Shown here: positions 18,559 to 26,997 of the stretch, one piece after another
Layout: each line of letters opens with the position of its first letter
How positions within the stretch are numbered: the stretch's first letter is position 1
Assembly (NCBI RefSeq): GCF_002327185.1
Contig: NZ_CP018624.1
Location: 2,056,660-2,120,659, forward strand
DNA length: 64,000 nucleotides
Origin: Clostridium chauvoei
GTDB lineage: Bacteria; Bacillota; Clostridia; Clostridiales; Clostridiaceae
Reading direction: 5' to 3'
Notes under the pieces: generated by a model
What the model saw: only the letters and a program-made list of their open reading frames with translations
Database searches by the model: none
What the model was told of the DNA's origin: nothing
Program-made: the position numbers and the translations under genes

Positions 18559-21348
18559 TTAATAGTAACTTCTTCTGTTTCTTTTATTTCTAAAATCTGA
18601 TGTTCTTCTTCCACCTCTGAAGCTAGGTCTAAATCTATCACCTTTTAGGAGTTGTAATTTTTCTTTACAGGCTCTACATCTTTCACTTGGGTAATCCCAT
18701 GCTAATTTTTTCTTACAGTCTAAACAAACTCTTTCATGTTGAAGTAAGCTTGTTAGAAGTAGTTCATTTATTTTATTTGCTGTATTTTCTTTTTCACTTG
18801 AAATGTATCCATTGTTTGTAATTAACTTAAAGTTTTTACCAAAGGAGTAGTTAAGCTCTAATGACTTATAATAACATTCAAGTTCATCAAGTTCTTTTTT
18901 GGCATTTACTATTTCATTAAGTTTTGGTCTTTTTAAGTTTACTGCCCCTTGGCTATACATAGTGCAGTATTCTTCCCACAATGCAAGTACTCTCTTATTA
19001 TTTTCTTCAAATGGAATTGTTGCCATCTTTAAAAGATCGCTTTTTGATGCTTTAACTTTTATATCTTTTAATCTATTTAAAAGGAATATTATTGTTGTAA
19101 CATCTGGCTTTTGGAAATATCCTTTAACTGGTGCTAAGCTCCAAGTTTTTAATGCATCTATAATATCTATATCCAATTCTAAAAGTGAATCTGGAATTTC
19201 TATGTAGCATTTTTCTATCTTCTTTGTCTCTGAAGTTAATGCTGATTTAATTAGGTTACTATCAGCTGTTGTAGCAACATATCCTTTTTCGTATATCCCT
19301 TTACGTCCAGCTCTTCCTGCAATTTGCTTTATTTCTGAAACCTTTAGCTTTCTTTGTGAAATCCCATCAAACTTTCTTGTTTCTAAGAATACAATACGCT
19401 TAATAGGTAAGTTCACACCCATACCAATAGCATCTGTACATACTATTACATCTGTTTCTCCATCTAAGAATCTTTCAAATTGTTTTTTTCTTGTTGAATA
19501 TGGTAATGATCCATAAATAATACTAGTTTTTATATTATTATTTAGAAGCTCTGCTGAAACTGCTAGTGCCTTCTTTTTCCCAAAGACAACTAAAGCATCT
19601 CCTTTTTTAACATCATTTTTAAGTTCAAATTTCTTTTCTTCAAATATTAATTTAGTATTTCTTTTATGATTTATTATTTCATATGTATCATTACAATCTT
19701 TTATTAGCTTGATTATTATATCCTTTGCTTCAGGAGCCATGCAAATATGTATTTCTGGTGATAGCACACCTATTATAGCTCTTGTCCAAGCCCATCCTCT
19801 TTGTTTATCTGCAATCATTTGAGCTTCATCTATAACACACACATCATAATTAGTTCCTAAAGAAAGTTTTTCAATTGTTGATGAAACATGTGATGCATAT
19901 GATTTTATATCTTCTTCTTCTCCTGTTAATAATGAACAAGATATATTTTGAGAATTAAGCTTATCTTGAATTTCTAAAGCTAACAATCTTAATGGTGCTA
20001 AATATACCCCAGTTTCTGCATCCATAAGTCTTTGAATACTTGCATAGGTTTTTCCTGTATTAGTTTCACCAACATGAAGATAAAAATGTCTTTTCATATC
20101 TCTAGCTTCTTTATACTCACCTATTGGATTATCTAATATTATTTCTTTTATCTCATCTTTTACTTTACTTTTTATGTATATATTTTCTGATGTCCAAAGT
20201 AATCCTTTTGTACAAATCCATAAAAGACATTCTTTTATAAATTCCATATCTTCAATAGATGGAGCTGAAGGATTTTTTTCTAAATAATTCTTATATATAA
20301 TATTTTCAACTACAGCTACTCTTTCAATTAGCTTATTTATTTTATATTCTTTATCTATAAGAGTTTTTCTAAAGCCTGGTAAATTAACACTTTTATAATA
20401 TCCAAATATCATTTCTCTTGCATCATTTAAAAACAGCTTCATATGTTCATTTGTCTTATAAACATTCATATTAATAAGGTCATCTATTTTTTTATCAAAG
20501 GAGTTAATAACTTTAACTTTAAGCTTATTTATTCCCTTTGATAATTTTGTAGCTTCTTTATAGTTATCAAGCATAAGCTTTATTATCTTTTCTTCATCTT
20601 TACTGTTGTCTGCCTCTATAACTTCTGAAGAATATTCATTTTTAATGCCTAAAATCTTGCAACCTTCATCATAAATATCTAATAAAAGTTTATTATCTAA
20701 AGAAATTACCTTTGCTACAACATCATTACCCCATCTAGTTTTGTAACTGTTGCCTATTTCAGTTTTTATTTGTTCTTCTAGTCTTATCTTTTTATTTTCA
20801 TCTATTTCATTTAAATCTATATCACAATAAATTTTCCCATCTCTAGATCTTTTATACCATCTAACACTATTAAATAGGAATTCTTCATTATATTTCTTTT
20901 TAAATTCTTTATATAGCTGACCTTTTTTTATTTCCATAGATGCTTCTACTTTTTCATATAAAACAGTAGCAATATCTTTTGGTATGTACTTGTATAATAC
21001 TTCTGAATCCTCTGTTATCTTTTGTGGTATATATTTTGATCTACCTTTAGAATTGTCAGAGTACTCACTTTCCTTTAATTCCTTTATGTATGAACCTTCC
21101 CAGGATAATTCATATAAAAAGTCTTTTACATACATATAATCATAAATATTAAAAGGTCCATCATCTTTTAAAATAACCTTAGATTCTGCATCCTCTTTGT
21201 CAAACTCAGAGTCATCAATCTTAACTTTATGAGTTGTTCTTATATAATTAATGATTTCTTTAATCATTTCAGTAATAAATTCATTGTCTATGTATTTATT
21301 TATTTCATTTTTAACTTCTTTTCTTAATGTGCATTTAATTGAACCCAT
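18559..21348 (-). CDS. Suv3-like DExH/DEAQ RNA helicase
   Basis: 929 residues. A helicase core begins near residue 415: motif I GETNTGKT, motif Ib-like STIEKL, motif II DEAQ, and motif VI QIAGRAGRKG, the pattern of the Suv3/Ski2-like family of RNA helicases. The first 410 residues are helical and not recognised. Near the C-terminus CLDCKKKLAWDYPSERCRAC is a Cys-x2-Cys pair followed by a second pair, a likely zinc ribbon, and the tail is Arg/Gly-rich (RGGRRTSDF), suited to RNA binding. It probably unwinds structured RNA in decay. It is a single gene with its own terminator and a GGAAGTG ribosome site. Confidence 0.85.
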   Translation of the reverse strand: MGSIKCTLRKEVKNEINKYIDNEFITEMIKEIINYIRTTHKVKIDDSEFDKEDAESKVILKDDGPFNIYDYMYVKDFLYELSWEGSYIKELKESEYSDNSKGRSKYIPQKITEDSEVLYKYIPKDIATVLYEKVEASMEIKKGQLYKEFKKKYNEEFLFNSVRWYKRSRDGKIYCDIDLNEIDENKKIRLEEQIKTEIGNSYKTRWGNDVVAKVISLDNKLLLDIYDEGCKILGIKNEYSSEVIEADNSKDEEKIIKLMLDNYKEATKLSKGINKLKVKVINSFDKKIDDLINMNVYKTNEHMKLFLNDAREMIFGYYKSVNLPGFRKTLIDKEYKINKLIERVAVVENIIYKNYLEKNPSAPSIEDMEFIKECLLWICTKGLLWTSENIYIKSKVKDEIKEIILDNPIGEYKEARDMKRHFYLHVGETNTGKTYASIQRLMDAETGVYLAPLRLLALEIQDKLNSQNISCSLLTGEEEDIKSYASHVSSTIEKLSLGTNYDVCVIDEAQMIADKQRGWAWTRAIIGVLSPEIHICMAPEAKDIIIKLIKDCNDTYEIINHKRNTKLIFEEKKFELKNDVKKGDALVVFGKKKALAVSAELLNNNIKTSIIYGSLPYSTRKKQFERFLDGETDVIVCTDAIGMGVNLPIKRIVFLETRKFDGISQRKLKVSEIKQIAGRAGRKGIYEKGYVATTADSNLIKSALTSETKKIEKCYIEIPDSLLELDIDIIDALKTWSLAPVKGYFQKPDVTTIIFLLNRLKDIKVKASKSDLLKMATIPFEENNKRVLALWEEYCTMYSQGAVNLKRPKLNEIVNAKKELDELECYYKSLELNYSFGKNFKLITNNGYISSEKENTANKINELLLTSLLQHERVCLDCKKKLAWDYPSERCRACKEKLQLLKGDRFRPSFRGGRRTSDFRNKRNRRSYY

Positions 21349-21515
21349 TTTATCACTTCCTTGGTAATCTAAAATTATCTTTTGCTATGTTTAACTATAC
21401 TACATTGATAATAATTTACAAGGATATAGTCTTTATATTTAAAATTTAGTATTAAACATATTCAATGTTAATAAAAAAGAAAAGTGGCCAAAATTGATAT
21501 ATTCCCTAAGCAATC

Positions 21516-21698
21516 TTATATTAAATTATCAATTGGCATAAGAACTGTCAATGCAATATAAAGCCAAAATGTAATAGGGAAAAAAATGATAAATATTATT
21601 CTTAACCTAGTTGCATTGAACCCAAAATATTCAGATATACCTCCACACACACCTAATATAACCTTATTTGAATTAGATTTGTATAATATGTTTGACAT
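21516..21698 (-). CDS. PspC domain protein
   Basis: 60 residues, essentially just a PspC domain: LYKSNSNKVILGVCGGISEYFGF followed by a membrane helix (RIIFIIFFPITFWLYIAL). Small PspC proteins of this type sit in the membrane and sense or respond to envelope stress. AGGAGGGG precedes the ATG. It is divergent from the Rpn array, whose promoter starts about 140 nt away. Confidence 0.85.
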   Translation of the reverse strand: MSNILYKSNSNKVILGVCGGISEYFGFNATRLRIIFIIFFPITFWLYIALTVLMPIDNLI

Positions 21699-21840
21699 AA
21701 AATCCCCTCCTACCTAATAAAAAATATAATCCAAGTACTTATTTAAACTAAGTTCTAAACTTTCTATTTTCCTTTTAGTTATTATAATTATTATACCATA
21801 TAATAAAAATACTGTAATAAAGTTACTTTTATCCTCTAGG

Positions 21841-21869
21841 TTGTTTAAACATCTATATTTGGCTATAAT
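21841..21869 (+). promoter_or_regulatory. Promoter of the Rpn tandem array
   Basis: TTGTTT (21841-21846), a 17-nt spacer, then perfect TATAAT (21864-21869). The predicted start leaves a leader of about 25 nt with AGGAGG before the first gene. No other promoter this good is seen between the copies, so the whole array may be one transcript. Confidence 0.65.
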
Positions 21870-21898
21870 ATAGATAAATTATAAAAGGAGGCAATATA

Positions 21899-22768
21899 AT
21901 GGGTAGACGACTTTTGAATCCTAAAGTAGATTTTATATTTAAGAAAATATTTGGGTCTGAAAAGCATCCAAACATATTAATTTCCTTCTTAAATGCTGTA
22001 ATGAAACCAGCTGACAAAATAGTTTCTGTAGTCATTAATAATACAGAAATATCAAAGGACTTTTTAGAAGATAAGTTTAGTAGATTAGACGTTAAAGCAA
22101 CTACAAATAAAGGTGAAGTTATAAATATAGAAATACAAATTAAAAATGAATATAACATGATAAAACGTAGCTTGTACTATTGGAGTAAATTATATGAAGA
22201 ACAACTTAGTGAAGGTGATAAATATGATAAGCTTTCAAGGACTGTTTGCATTAACATTCTGGATTTTAAATACTTAGATAACGACAGATTCCACAATGGA
22301 TATAGACTAAAAGAAATTGAAACAAATGAAGAACTTACAGACATTGAAGAAATTCATTTTATAGAAATCCCTAAATTAAAAGACCTTGATGATGATGCAA
22401 ATATTGATACAATAGATATGCTTACAGCTTGGATTGAATTTTTAAAAGATCCAGAAAGCAATGTAGTTAGAAAACTTGAATTTAGTAAAGAAGAAATTAA
22501 AGAAGCTAAAGACGAGCTATATAGACTAAGTAGAGACAAAAAAGAACTTGAACTTTATAACCTGAGAGAAAAATCATTCTTCGATAAAATTTCTGCATTA
22601 TCTAACGCTGAAGAAAAAGGTAGAGAGCAAGGTCGAGAGCAGGGTTTGGAAGAAGGTAAATTATTAGAAAGAATTAATATAGCTAAAAACCTTTTAGATG
22701 TATTAGATAATGAAACCATCTCCCTAAAGACTGGATTAAGTGTAGAGGAAATAGAAAAATTAAGATAA
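21899..22768 (+). CDS. Rpn-family PD-(D/E)XK nuclease, array copy 1
   Basis: 289 residues. The N-terminal half is a PDDEXK nuclease of the Rpn/transposase family: LLNPKVDFIFKKIFG opening, Asp64 in SRLDVKATT, and the Glu78-x-Gln80 pair in INIEIQIK; Arg90, Tyr94 and the WSKLYEEQL helix follow. A helical linker with a variable block (here GREQGREQGLEEG) leads to the tail NIAKNLLDVLDNETISLKTG. E. coli Rpn proteins cut DNA, promote recombination and, in some cases, limit phages. First gene after the promoter, with AGGAGG 9 nt from ATG. No transposon ends are visible, so it is a nuclease rather than an active transposase. Confidence 0.88.
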   Translation: MGRRLLNPKVDFIFKKIFGSEKHPNILISFLNAVMKPADKIVSVVINNTEISKDFLEDKFSRLDVKATTNKGEVINIEIQIKNEYNMIKRSLYYWSKLYEEQLSEGDKYDKLSRTVCINILDFKYLDNDRFHNGYRLKEIETNEELTDIEEIHFIEIPKLKDLDDDANIDTIDMLTAWIEFLKDPESNVVRKLEFSKEEIKEAKDELYRLSRDKKELELYNLREKSFFDKISALSNAEEKGREQGREQGLEEGKLLERINIAKNLLDVLDNETISLKTGLSVEEIEKLR

Positions 22769-22797
22769 AATTTAAAGTTATAAAAGAAGGCAATTTA

Positions 22798-23064
22798 ATG
22801 GATAGAAAACTAAGTAGAAACAAAAAAGAACTTGAGCTTTATAACTTAAGAGAAAAATCATTCTTTGATAAAATTTCTGCCTTATCTAACGCTGAAGAAA
22901 AAGGTCGAGAACAGGGTTTGGAGGAAGGTAGAGAGCAAGGTCTTGAAGAAGGTAAATTATTAGAAAGAATTAATATAGCTAAAAACCTTTTAGATGTATT
23001 AGATAATGAAACCATCTCATTAAAAACTGGATTAAGTGTAGATGAAATAGAAAAATTAAGATAA
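22798..23064 (+). CDS. Mini-Rpn 1, C-terminal tail protein without the nuclease domain
   Basis: 88 residues, from MDRKLSRNKKELELYN to the end, matching residues about 210-289 of the full copies, with two GREQGLEEG blocks. The entire catalytic half is gone, but the frame is intact, with its own ATG and a ribosome site weakened to AGAAGG from the GGAGG of full copies. The first codons (ATGGATAGAAAA) look derived from a full copy's start joined to the tail by a deletion of about 620 bp. In E. coli, RpnS proteins are made from inside rpn genes, consist of the C-terminal domain and block the toxic full protein. This could be a stand-alone version; that is inference. Confidence 0.75.
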   Translation: MDRKLSRNKKELELYNLREKSFFDKISALSNAEEKGREQGLEEGREQGLEEGKLLERINIAKNLLDVLDNETISLKTGLSVDEIEKLR

Positions 23065-23093
23065 ATTTTAAAATTATAAAAGGAGGCAATGTA

Positions 23094-23975
23094 ATGGGTA
23101 GACGACTTTTAAATCCTAAAGTAGATTTTATATTTAAGAAAATATTTGGGTCTGAAAAGCATCCAAACATATTAATTTCCTTCTTAAATGCTGTAATGAA
23201 ACCAGCTGACAAAATAGTTTCTGTAGTCATTAATAATACAGAAATATCAAAGGACTTTTTAGAAGATAAGTTTAGTAGATTAGACGTTAAAGCAACTACA
23301 AATAAAGGTGAAGTTATAAATATAGAAATACAAATTAAAAATGAATATAACATGATAAAACGTAGCTTGTACTATTGGAGTAAATTATATGAAGAACAAC
23401 TTAGTGAAGGTGATAAATATGATAAGCTTTCAAGGACTGTTTGCATTAACATTCTGGATTTTAAATACTTAGATAACGACAGATTCCACAATGGATATAG
23501 ACTAAAAGAAATTGAAACAAATGAAGAACTTACAGACATTGAAGAAATTCATTTTATAGAAATCCCTAAATTAAAAGACCTTGATGATGATGCAAATATT
23601 GATACAATAGATATGCTTACAGCTTGGATTGAGTTTTTAAAAGATCCTGAAAGCAATGTAGTTAGAAAACTTGAATTTAGTAAAGAAGAAATAAAAGAAG
23701 CTAAAGACGAGCTATATAGACTAAGTAGAGATAAAAAAGAACTTGAACTTTACAACTTAAGAGAAAAATCATTCTTTGATAAAATTTCTGCCTTATCTAA
23801 CGCTGAAGAAAAAGGTAGAGAGCAAGGTTTGGAGGAAGGTAGAGAGCAAGGTCTTGAAGAAGGTAAATTATTAGAAAGAATTAATATAGCTAAAAACCTT
23901 TTAGATGTATTAGATAATGAAACTATCTCATTAAAGACTGGCTTAAGTGTAGATGAAATAGAAAAATTAAGATAA
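23094..23975 (+). CDS. Rpn-family nuclease, array copy 2
   Basis: 293 residues; Asp64 and Glu78-x-Gln80 kept. The variable block is GREQGLEEGREQGLEEG, identical to mini-Rpn 1, which precedes it. Marker bases such as GATCCTGAAAGC and GAAATAAAAGAAG are shared only with copy 6, showing exchange between these two copies. Silent changes dominate, so the nuclease half is under protein-level constraint or was recently copied. Confidence 0.88.
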   Translation: MGRRLLNPKVDFIFKKIFGSEKHPNILISFLNAVMKPADKIVSVVINNTEISKDFLEDKFSRLDVKATTNKGEVINIEIQIKNEYNMIKRSLYYWSKLYEEQLSEGDKYDKLSRTVCINILDFKYLDNDRFHNGYRLKEIETNEELTDIEEIHFIEIPKLKDLDDDANIDTIDMLTAWIEFLKDPESNVVRKLEFSKEEIKEAKDELYRLSRDKKELELYNLREKSFFDKISALSNAEEKGREQGLEEGREQGLEEGKLLERINIAKNLLDVLDNETISLKTGLSVDEIEKLR

Positions 23976-24004
23976 ATTTTAAAATTATAAAAGGAGGCAA
24001 TGTA

Positions 24005-24850
24005 ATGGGTAGACGACTTTTGAATCCTAAAGTAGATTTTATATTTAAGAAAATATTTGGGTCTGAGAAGCATCCAAACATATTAATTTCCTTCTTAAAT
24101 GCTGTAATGAAACCAGCTGACAAAATAGTTTCTGTAGTCATTAATAATACAGAAATATCAAAGGACTTTTTAGAAGATAAGTTTAGTAGATTAGATGTTA
24201 AAGCAACTACAAATAAAGGTGAAGTTATAAATATAGAAATACAAATTAAAAATGAATATAACATGATAAAACGTAGCTTGTACTATTGGAGCAAATTATA
24301 TGAAGAACAACTTAGTGAAGGTGATAAATATGATAAGCTTTCAAGGACTGTTTGCATTAATATTCTAGATTTTAAATACTTAGATAACGACAGATTCCAC
24401 AATGGATATAGACTAAAAGAAATTGAAACAAATGAAGAACTTACAGACATTGAAGAAATTCATTTTATAGAAATTCCTAAATTAAAAGATCTTGATGATG
24501 ATGCAAATATTGATACAATAGATATGCTTACAGCTTGGATTGAGTTTTTAAAAGATCCAGAAAGCAATGTAGTTAGAAAACTTGAATTTAGTAAAGAAGA
24601 AATTAAAGAAGCTAAAGACGAGCTATATAGACTAAGTAGAGACAAAAAAGAACTTGAACTTTACAACTTAAGAGAAAAATCATTCTTTGATAAAATTTCT
24701 GCATTATCTAACGCTGAAGAAAAAGGTCGAGAGGAAGGTAAATTATTAGAAAGAATTAATATAGCTAAAAACCTTTTAGATGTATTAGATAATGAAACCA
24801 TCTCCCTAAAGACTGGCTTAAGTGTAGATGAAATAGAAAAATTAAGATAA
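24005..24850 (+). CDS. Rpn-family nuclease, array copy 3
   Basis: 281 residues, the short form: the variable block is reduced to GREEGKLLER with no GLEEG repeat. Catalytic residues are intact. It is nearly identical to copy 5, which lies exactly 2118 bp further on with the same short form, so one is a duplicate of the other. The ribosome site is the standard AGGAGG of the array. Confidence 0.88.
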   Translation: MGRRLLNPKVDFIFKKIFGSEKHPNILISFLNAVMKPADKIVSVVINNTEISKDFLEDKFSRLDVKATTNKGEVINIEIQIKNEYNMIKRSLYYWSKLYEEQLSEGDKYDKLSRTVCINILDFKYLDNDRFHNGYRLKEIETNEELTDIEEIHFIEIPKLKDLDDDANIDTIDMLTAWIEFLKDPESNVVRKLEFSKEEIKEAKDELYRLSRDKKELELYNLREKSFFDKISALSNAEEKGREEGKLLERINIAKNLLDVLDNETISLKTGLSVDEIEKLR

Positions 24851-24879
24851 ATTTTAAAATTATAAAAGGAGGCAATATA

Positions 24880-25773
24880 ATGGGTAGACGACTTTTAAAT
24901 CCTAAAGTAGATTTTATATTTAAGAAAATATTTGGGTCTGAGAAGCATCCAAACATATTAATTTCCTTCTTAAATGCTGTAATGAAACCAGCTGACAAAA
25001 TAGTTTCTGTAGTCATTAATAATACAGAAATAACAAAGGACTTTTTAGAAGATAAGTTTAGTAGATTAGATGTTAAAGCAACTACAAATAAAGGTGAAGT
25101 TATAAATATAGAAATACAAATTAAAAATGAATATAACATGATAAAACGTAGCTTGTACTATTGGAGCAAATTATATGAAGAACAACTTAGTGAAGGTGAT
25201 AAATATGATAAGCTTTCAAGGACTGTTTGCATTAATATTCTAGATTTTAAATACTTAGATAACGACAGATTCCACAATGGATATAGACTAAAAGAAATTG
25301 AAACAAATGAAGAACTTACAGACATTGAAGAAATTCATTTTATAGAAATTCCTAAATTAAAAGATCTTGATGATGATGCAAATATTGATACAATAGATAT
25401 GCTTACAGCTTGGATTGAGTTTTTAAAAGATCCAGAAAGCAATGTAGTTAGAAAACTTGAATTTAGTAAAGAAGAAATTAAAGAAGCTAAAGACGAGCTA
25501 TATAGACTAAGTAGAGACAAAAAAGAACTTGAACTTTACAACTTAAGAGAAAAATCATTCTTTGATAAAATTTCTGCATTATCTAACGCTGAAGAAAAAG
25601 GTAGAGAGCAAGGTTTGGAGGAAGGTCTTGAACAAGGTCGAGAGCAGGGTTTGGAAGAGGGTAAATTATTAGAAAGAATTAATATAGCTAAAAACCTTTT
25701 AGATGTATTAGATAATGAAACCATCTCATTAAAAACTGGATTAAGTGTAGATGAAATAGAAAAATTAAGATAA
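24880..25773 (+). CDS. Rpn-family nuclease, array copy 4
   Basis: 297 residues, the longest copy: block GREQGLEEGLEQGREQGLEEG. Carries Thr52 (EITKDF) where copies 1, 2, 3 and 5 have Ser52; only copy 6 shares this change. Asp64 and Glu78-x-Gln80 are intact. It is followed by the second mini gene. Confidence 0.88.
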   Translation: MGRRLLNPKVDFIFKKIFGSEKHPNILISFLNAVMKPADKIVSVVINNTEITKDFLEDKFSRLDVKATTNKGEVINIEIQIKNEYNMIKRSLYYWSKLYEEQLSEGDKYDKLSRTVCINILDFKYLDNDRFHNGYRLKEIETNEELTDIEEIHFIEIPKLKDLDDDANIDTIDMLTAWIEFLKDPESNVVRKLEFSKEEIKEAKDELYRLSRDKKELELYNLREKSFFDKISALSNAEEKGREQGLEEGLEQGREQGLEEGKLLERINIAKNLLDVLDNETISLKTGLSVDEIEKLR

Positions 25774-25802
25774 AATTTAAAGTTATAAAAGAAGGCAATG
25801 TA

Positions 25803-26093
25803 ATGGATAGAAAACTAAGTAGAAACAAAAAAGAACTTGAACTTTACAACTTAAGAGAAAAATCATTCTTTGATAAAATTTCTGCCTTATCTAACGCTGA
25901 AGAAAAAGGTAGAGAGCAAGGTTTGGAGGAAGGTAGAGAGCAAGGTCTTGAAGAAGGTCGAGAACAAGGTCTGGAAGAAGGTAAATTATTAGAAAGAATT
26001 AATATAGCTAAAAACCTTTTAGATGTATTAGATAATGAAACCATCTCCCTAAAGACTGGATTAAGTGTAGAGGAAATAGAAAAGTTGAGATAA
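25803..26093 (+). CDS. Mini-Rpn 2, C-terminal tail protein without the nuclease domain
   Basis: 96 residues, same opening MDRKLSRNKKELELYN as mini-Rpn 1 but with three GREQGLEEG blocks. The identical junction and the same AGAAGG ribosome site mean both mini genes descend from one deletion event and then spread by duplication. Since it remains open and spaced like its neighbours, it may be a kept gene, not debris. A candidate antitoxin or regulator of the full-length proteins by analogy with RpnS; this has not been shown. Confidence 0.72.
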   Translation: MDRKLSRNKKELELYNLREKSFFDKISALSNAEEKGREQGLEEGREQGLEEGREQGLEEGKLLERINIAKNLLDVLDNETISLKTGLSVEEIEKLR

Positions 26094-26122
26094 ATTTTAA
26101 AATTATAAAAGGAGGCAATGTA

Positions 26123-26968
26123 ATGGGTAGACGACTTTTGAATCCTAAAGTAGATTTTATATTTAAGAAAATATTTGGGTCTGAAAAGCATCCAAACATA
26201 TTAATTTCCTTCTTAAATGCTGTAATGAAACCAGCTGACAAAATAGTTTCTGTAGTCATTAATAATACAGAAATATCAAAGGACTTTTTAGAAGATAAGT
26301 TTAGTAGATTAGATGTTAAAGCAACTACAAATAAAGGTGAAGTTATAAATATAGAAATACAAATTAAAAATGAATATAACATGATAAAACGTAGCTTGTA
26401 CTATTGGAGCAAATTATATGAAGAACAACTTAGTGAAGGTGATAAATATGATAAGCTTTCAAGGACTGTTTGCATTAATATTCTAGATTTTAAATACTTA
26501 GATAACGACAGATTCCACAATGGATATAGACTAAAAGAAATTGAAACAAATGAAGAACTTACAGACATTGAAGAAATTCATTTTATAGAAATTCCTAAAT
26601 TAAAAGATCTTGATGATGATGCAAATATTGATACAATAGATATGCTTACAGCTTGGATTGAGTTTTTAAAAGATCCAGAAAGCAATGTAGTTAGAAAACT
26701 TGAATTTAGTAAAGAAGAAATTAAAGAAGCTAAAGACGAGCTATATAGACTAAGTAGAGACAAAAAAGAACTTGAACTTTACAACTTAAGAGAAAAATCA
26801 TTCTTTGATAAAATTTCTGCATTATCTAACGCTGAAGAAAAAGGTCGAGAGGAAGGTAAATTATTAGAAAGAATTAATATAGCTAAAAACCTTTTAGATG
26901 TATTAGATAATGAAACCATCTCCCTAAAGACTGGCTTAAGTGTAGATGAAATAGAAAAATTAAGATAA
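26123..26968 (+). CDS. Rpn-family nuclease, array copy 5
   Basis: 281 residues, same short tail block (GREEG) and near-identical bases as copy 3. Ser52, Asp64 and Glu78-x-Gln80 intact. Together with copy 6 it forms the second half of the 2118-bp duplication. Confidence 0.88.
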   Translation: MGRRLLNPKVDFIFKKIFGSEKHPNILISFLNAVMKPADKIVSVVINNTEISKDFLEDKFSRLDVKATTNKGEVINIEIQIKNEYNMIKRSLYYWSKLYEEQLSEGDKYDKLSRTVCINILDFKYLDNDRFHNGYRLKEIETNEELTDIEEIHFIEIPKLKDLDDDANIDTIDMLTAWIEFLKDPESNVVRKLEFSKEEIKEAKDELYRLSRDKKELELYNLREKSFFDKISALSNAEEKGREEGKLLERINIAKNLLDVLDNETISLKTGLSVDEIEKLR

Positions 26969-26997
26969 ATTTTAAAATTATAAAAGGAGGCAATATA

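Noticed and set aside
22979-26382. Repeated minus-strand open frames of 61, 113-124 residues inside the Rpn array
   Set aside because: They are copies of the same antisense shadow, one per Rpn unit; no ribosome sites, and their sequence is fully determined by the sense genes.
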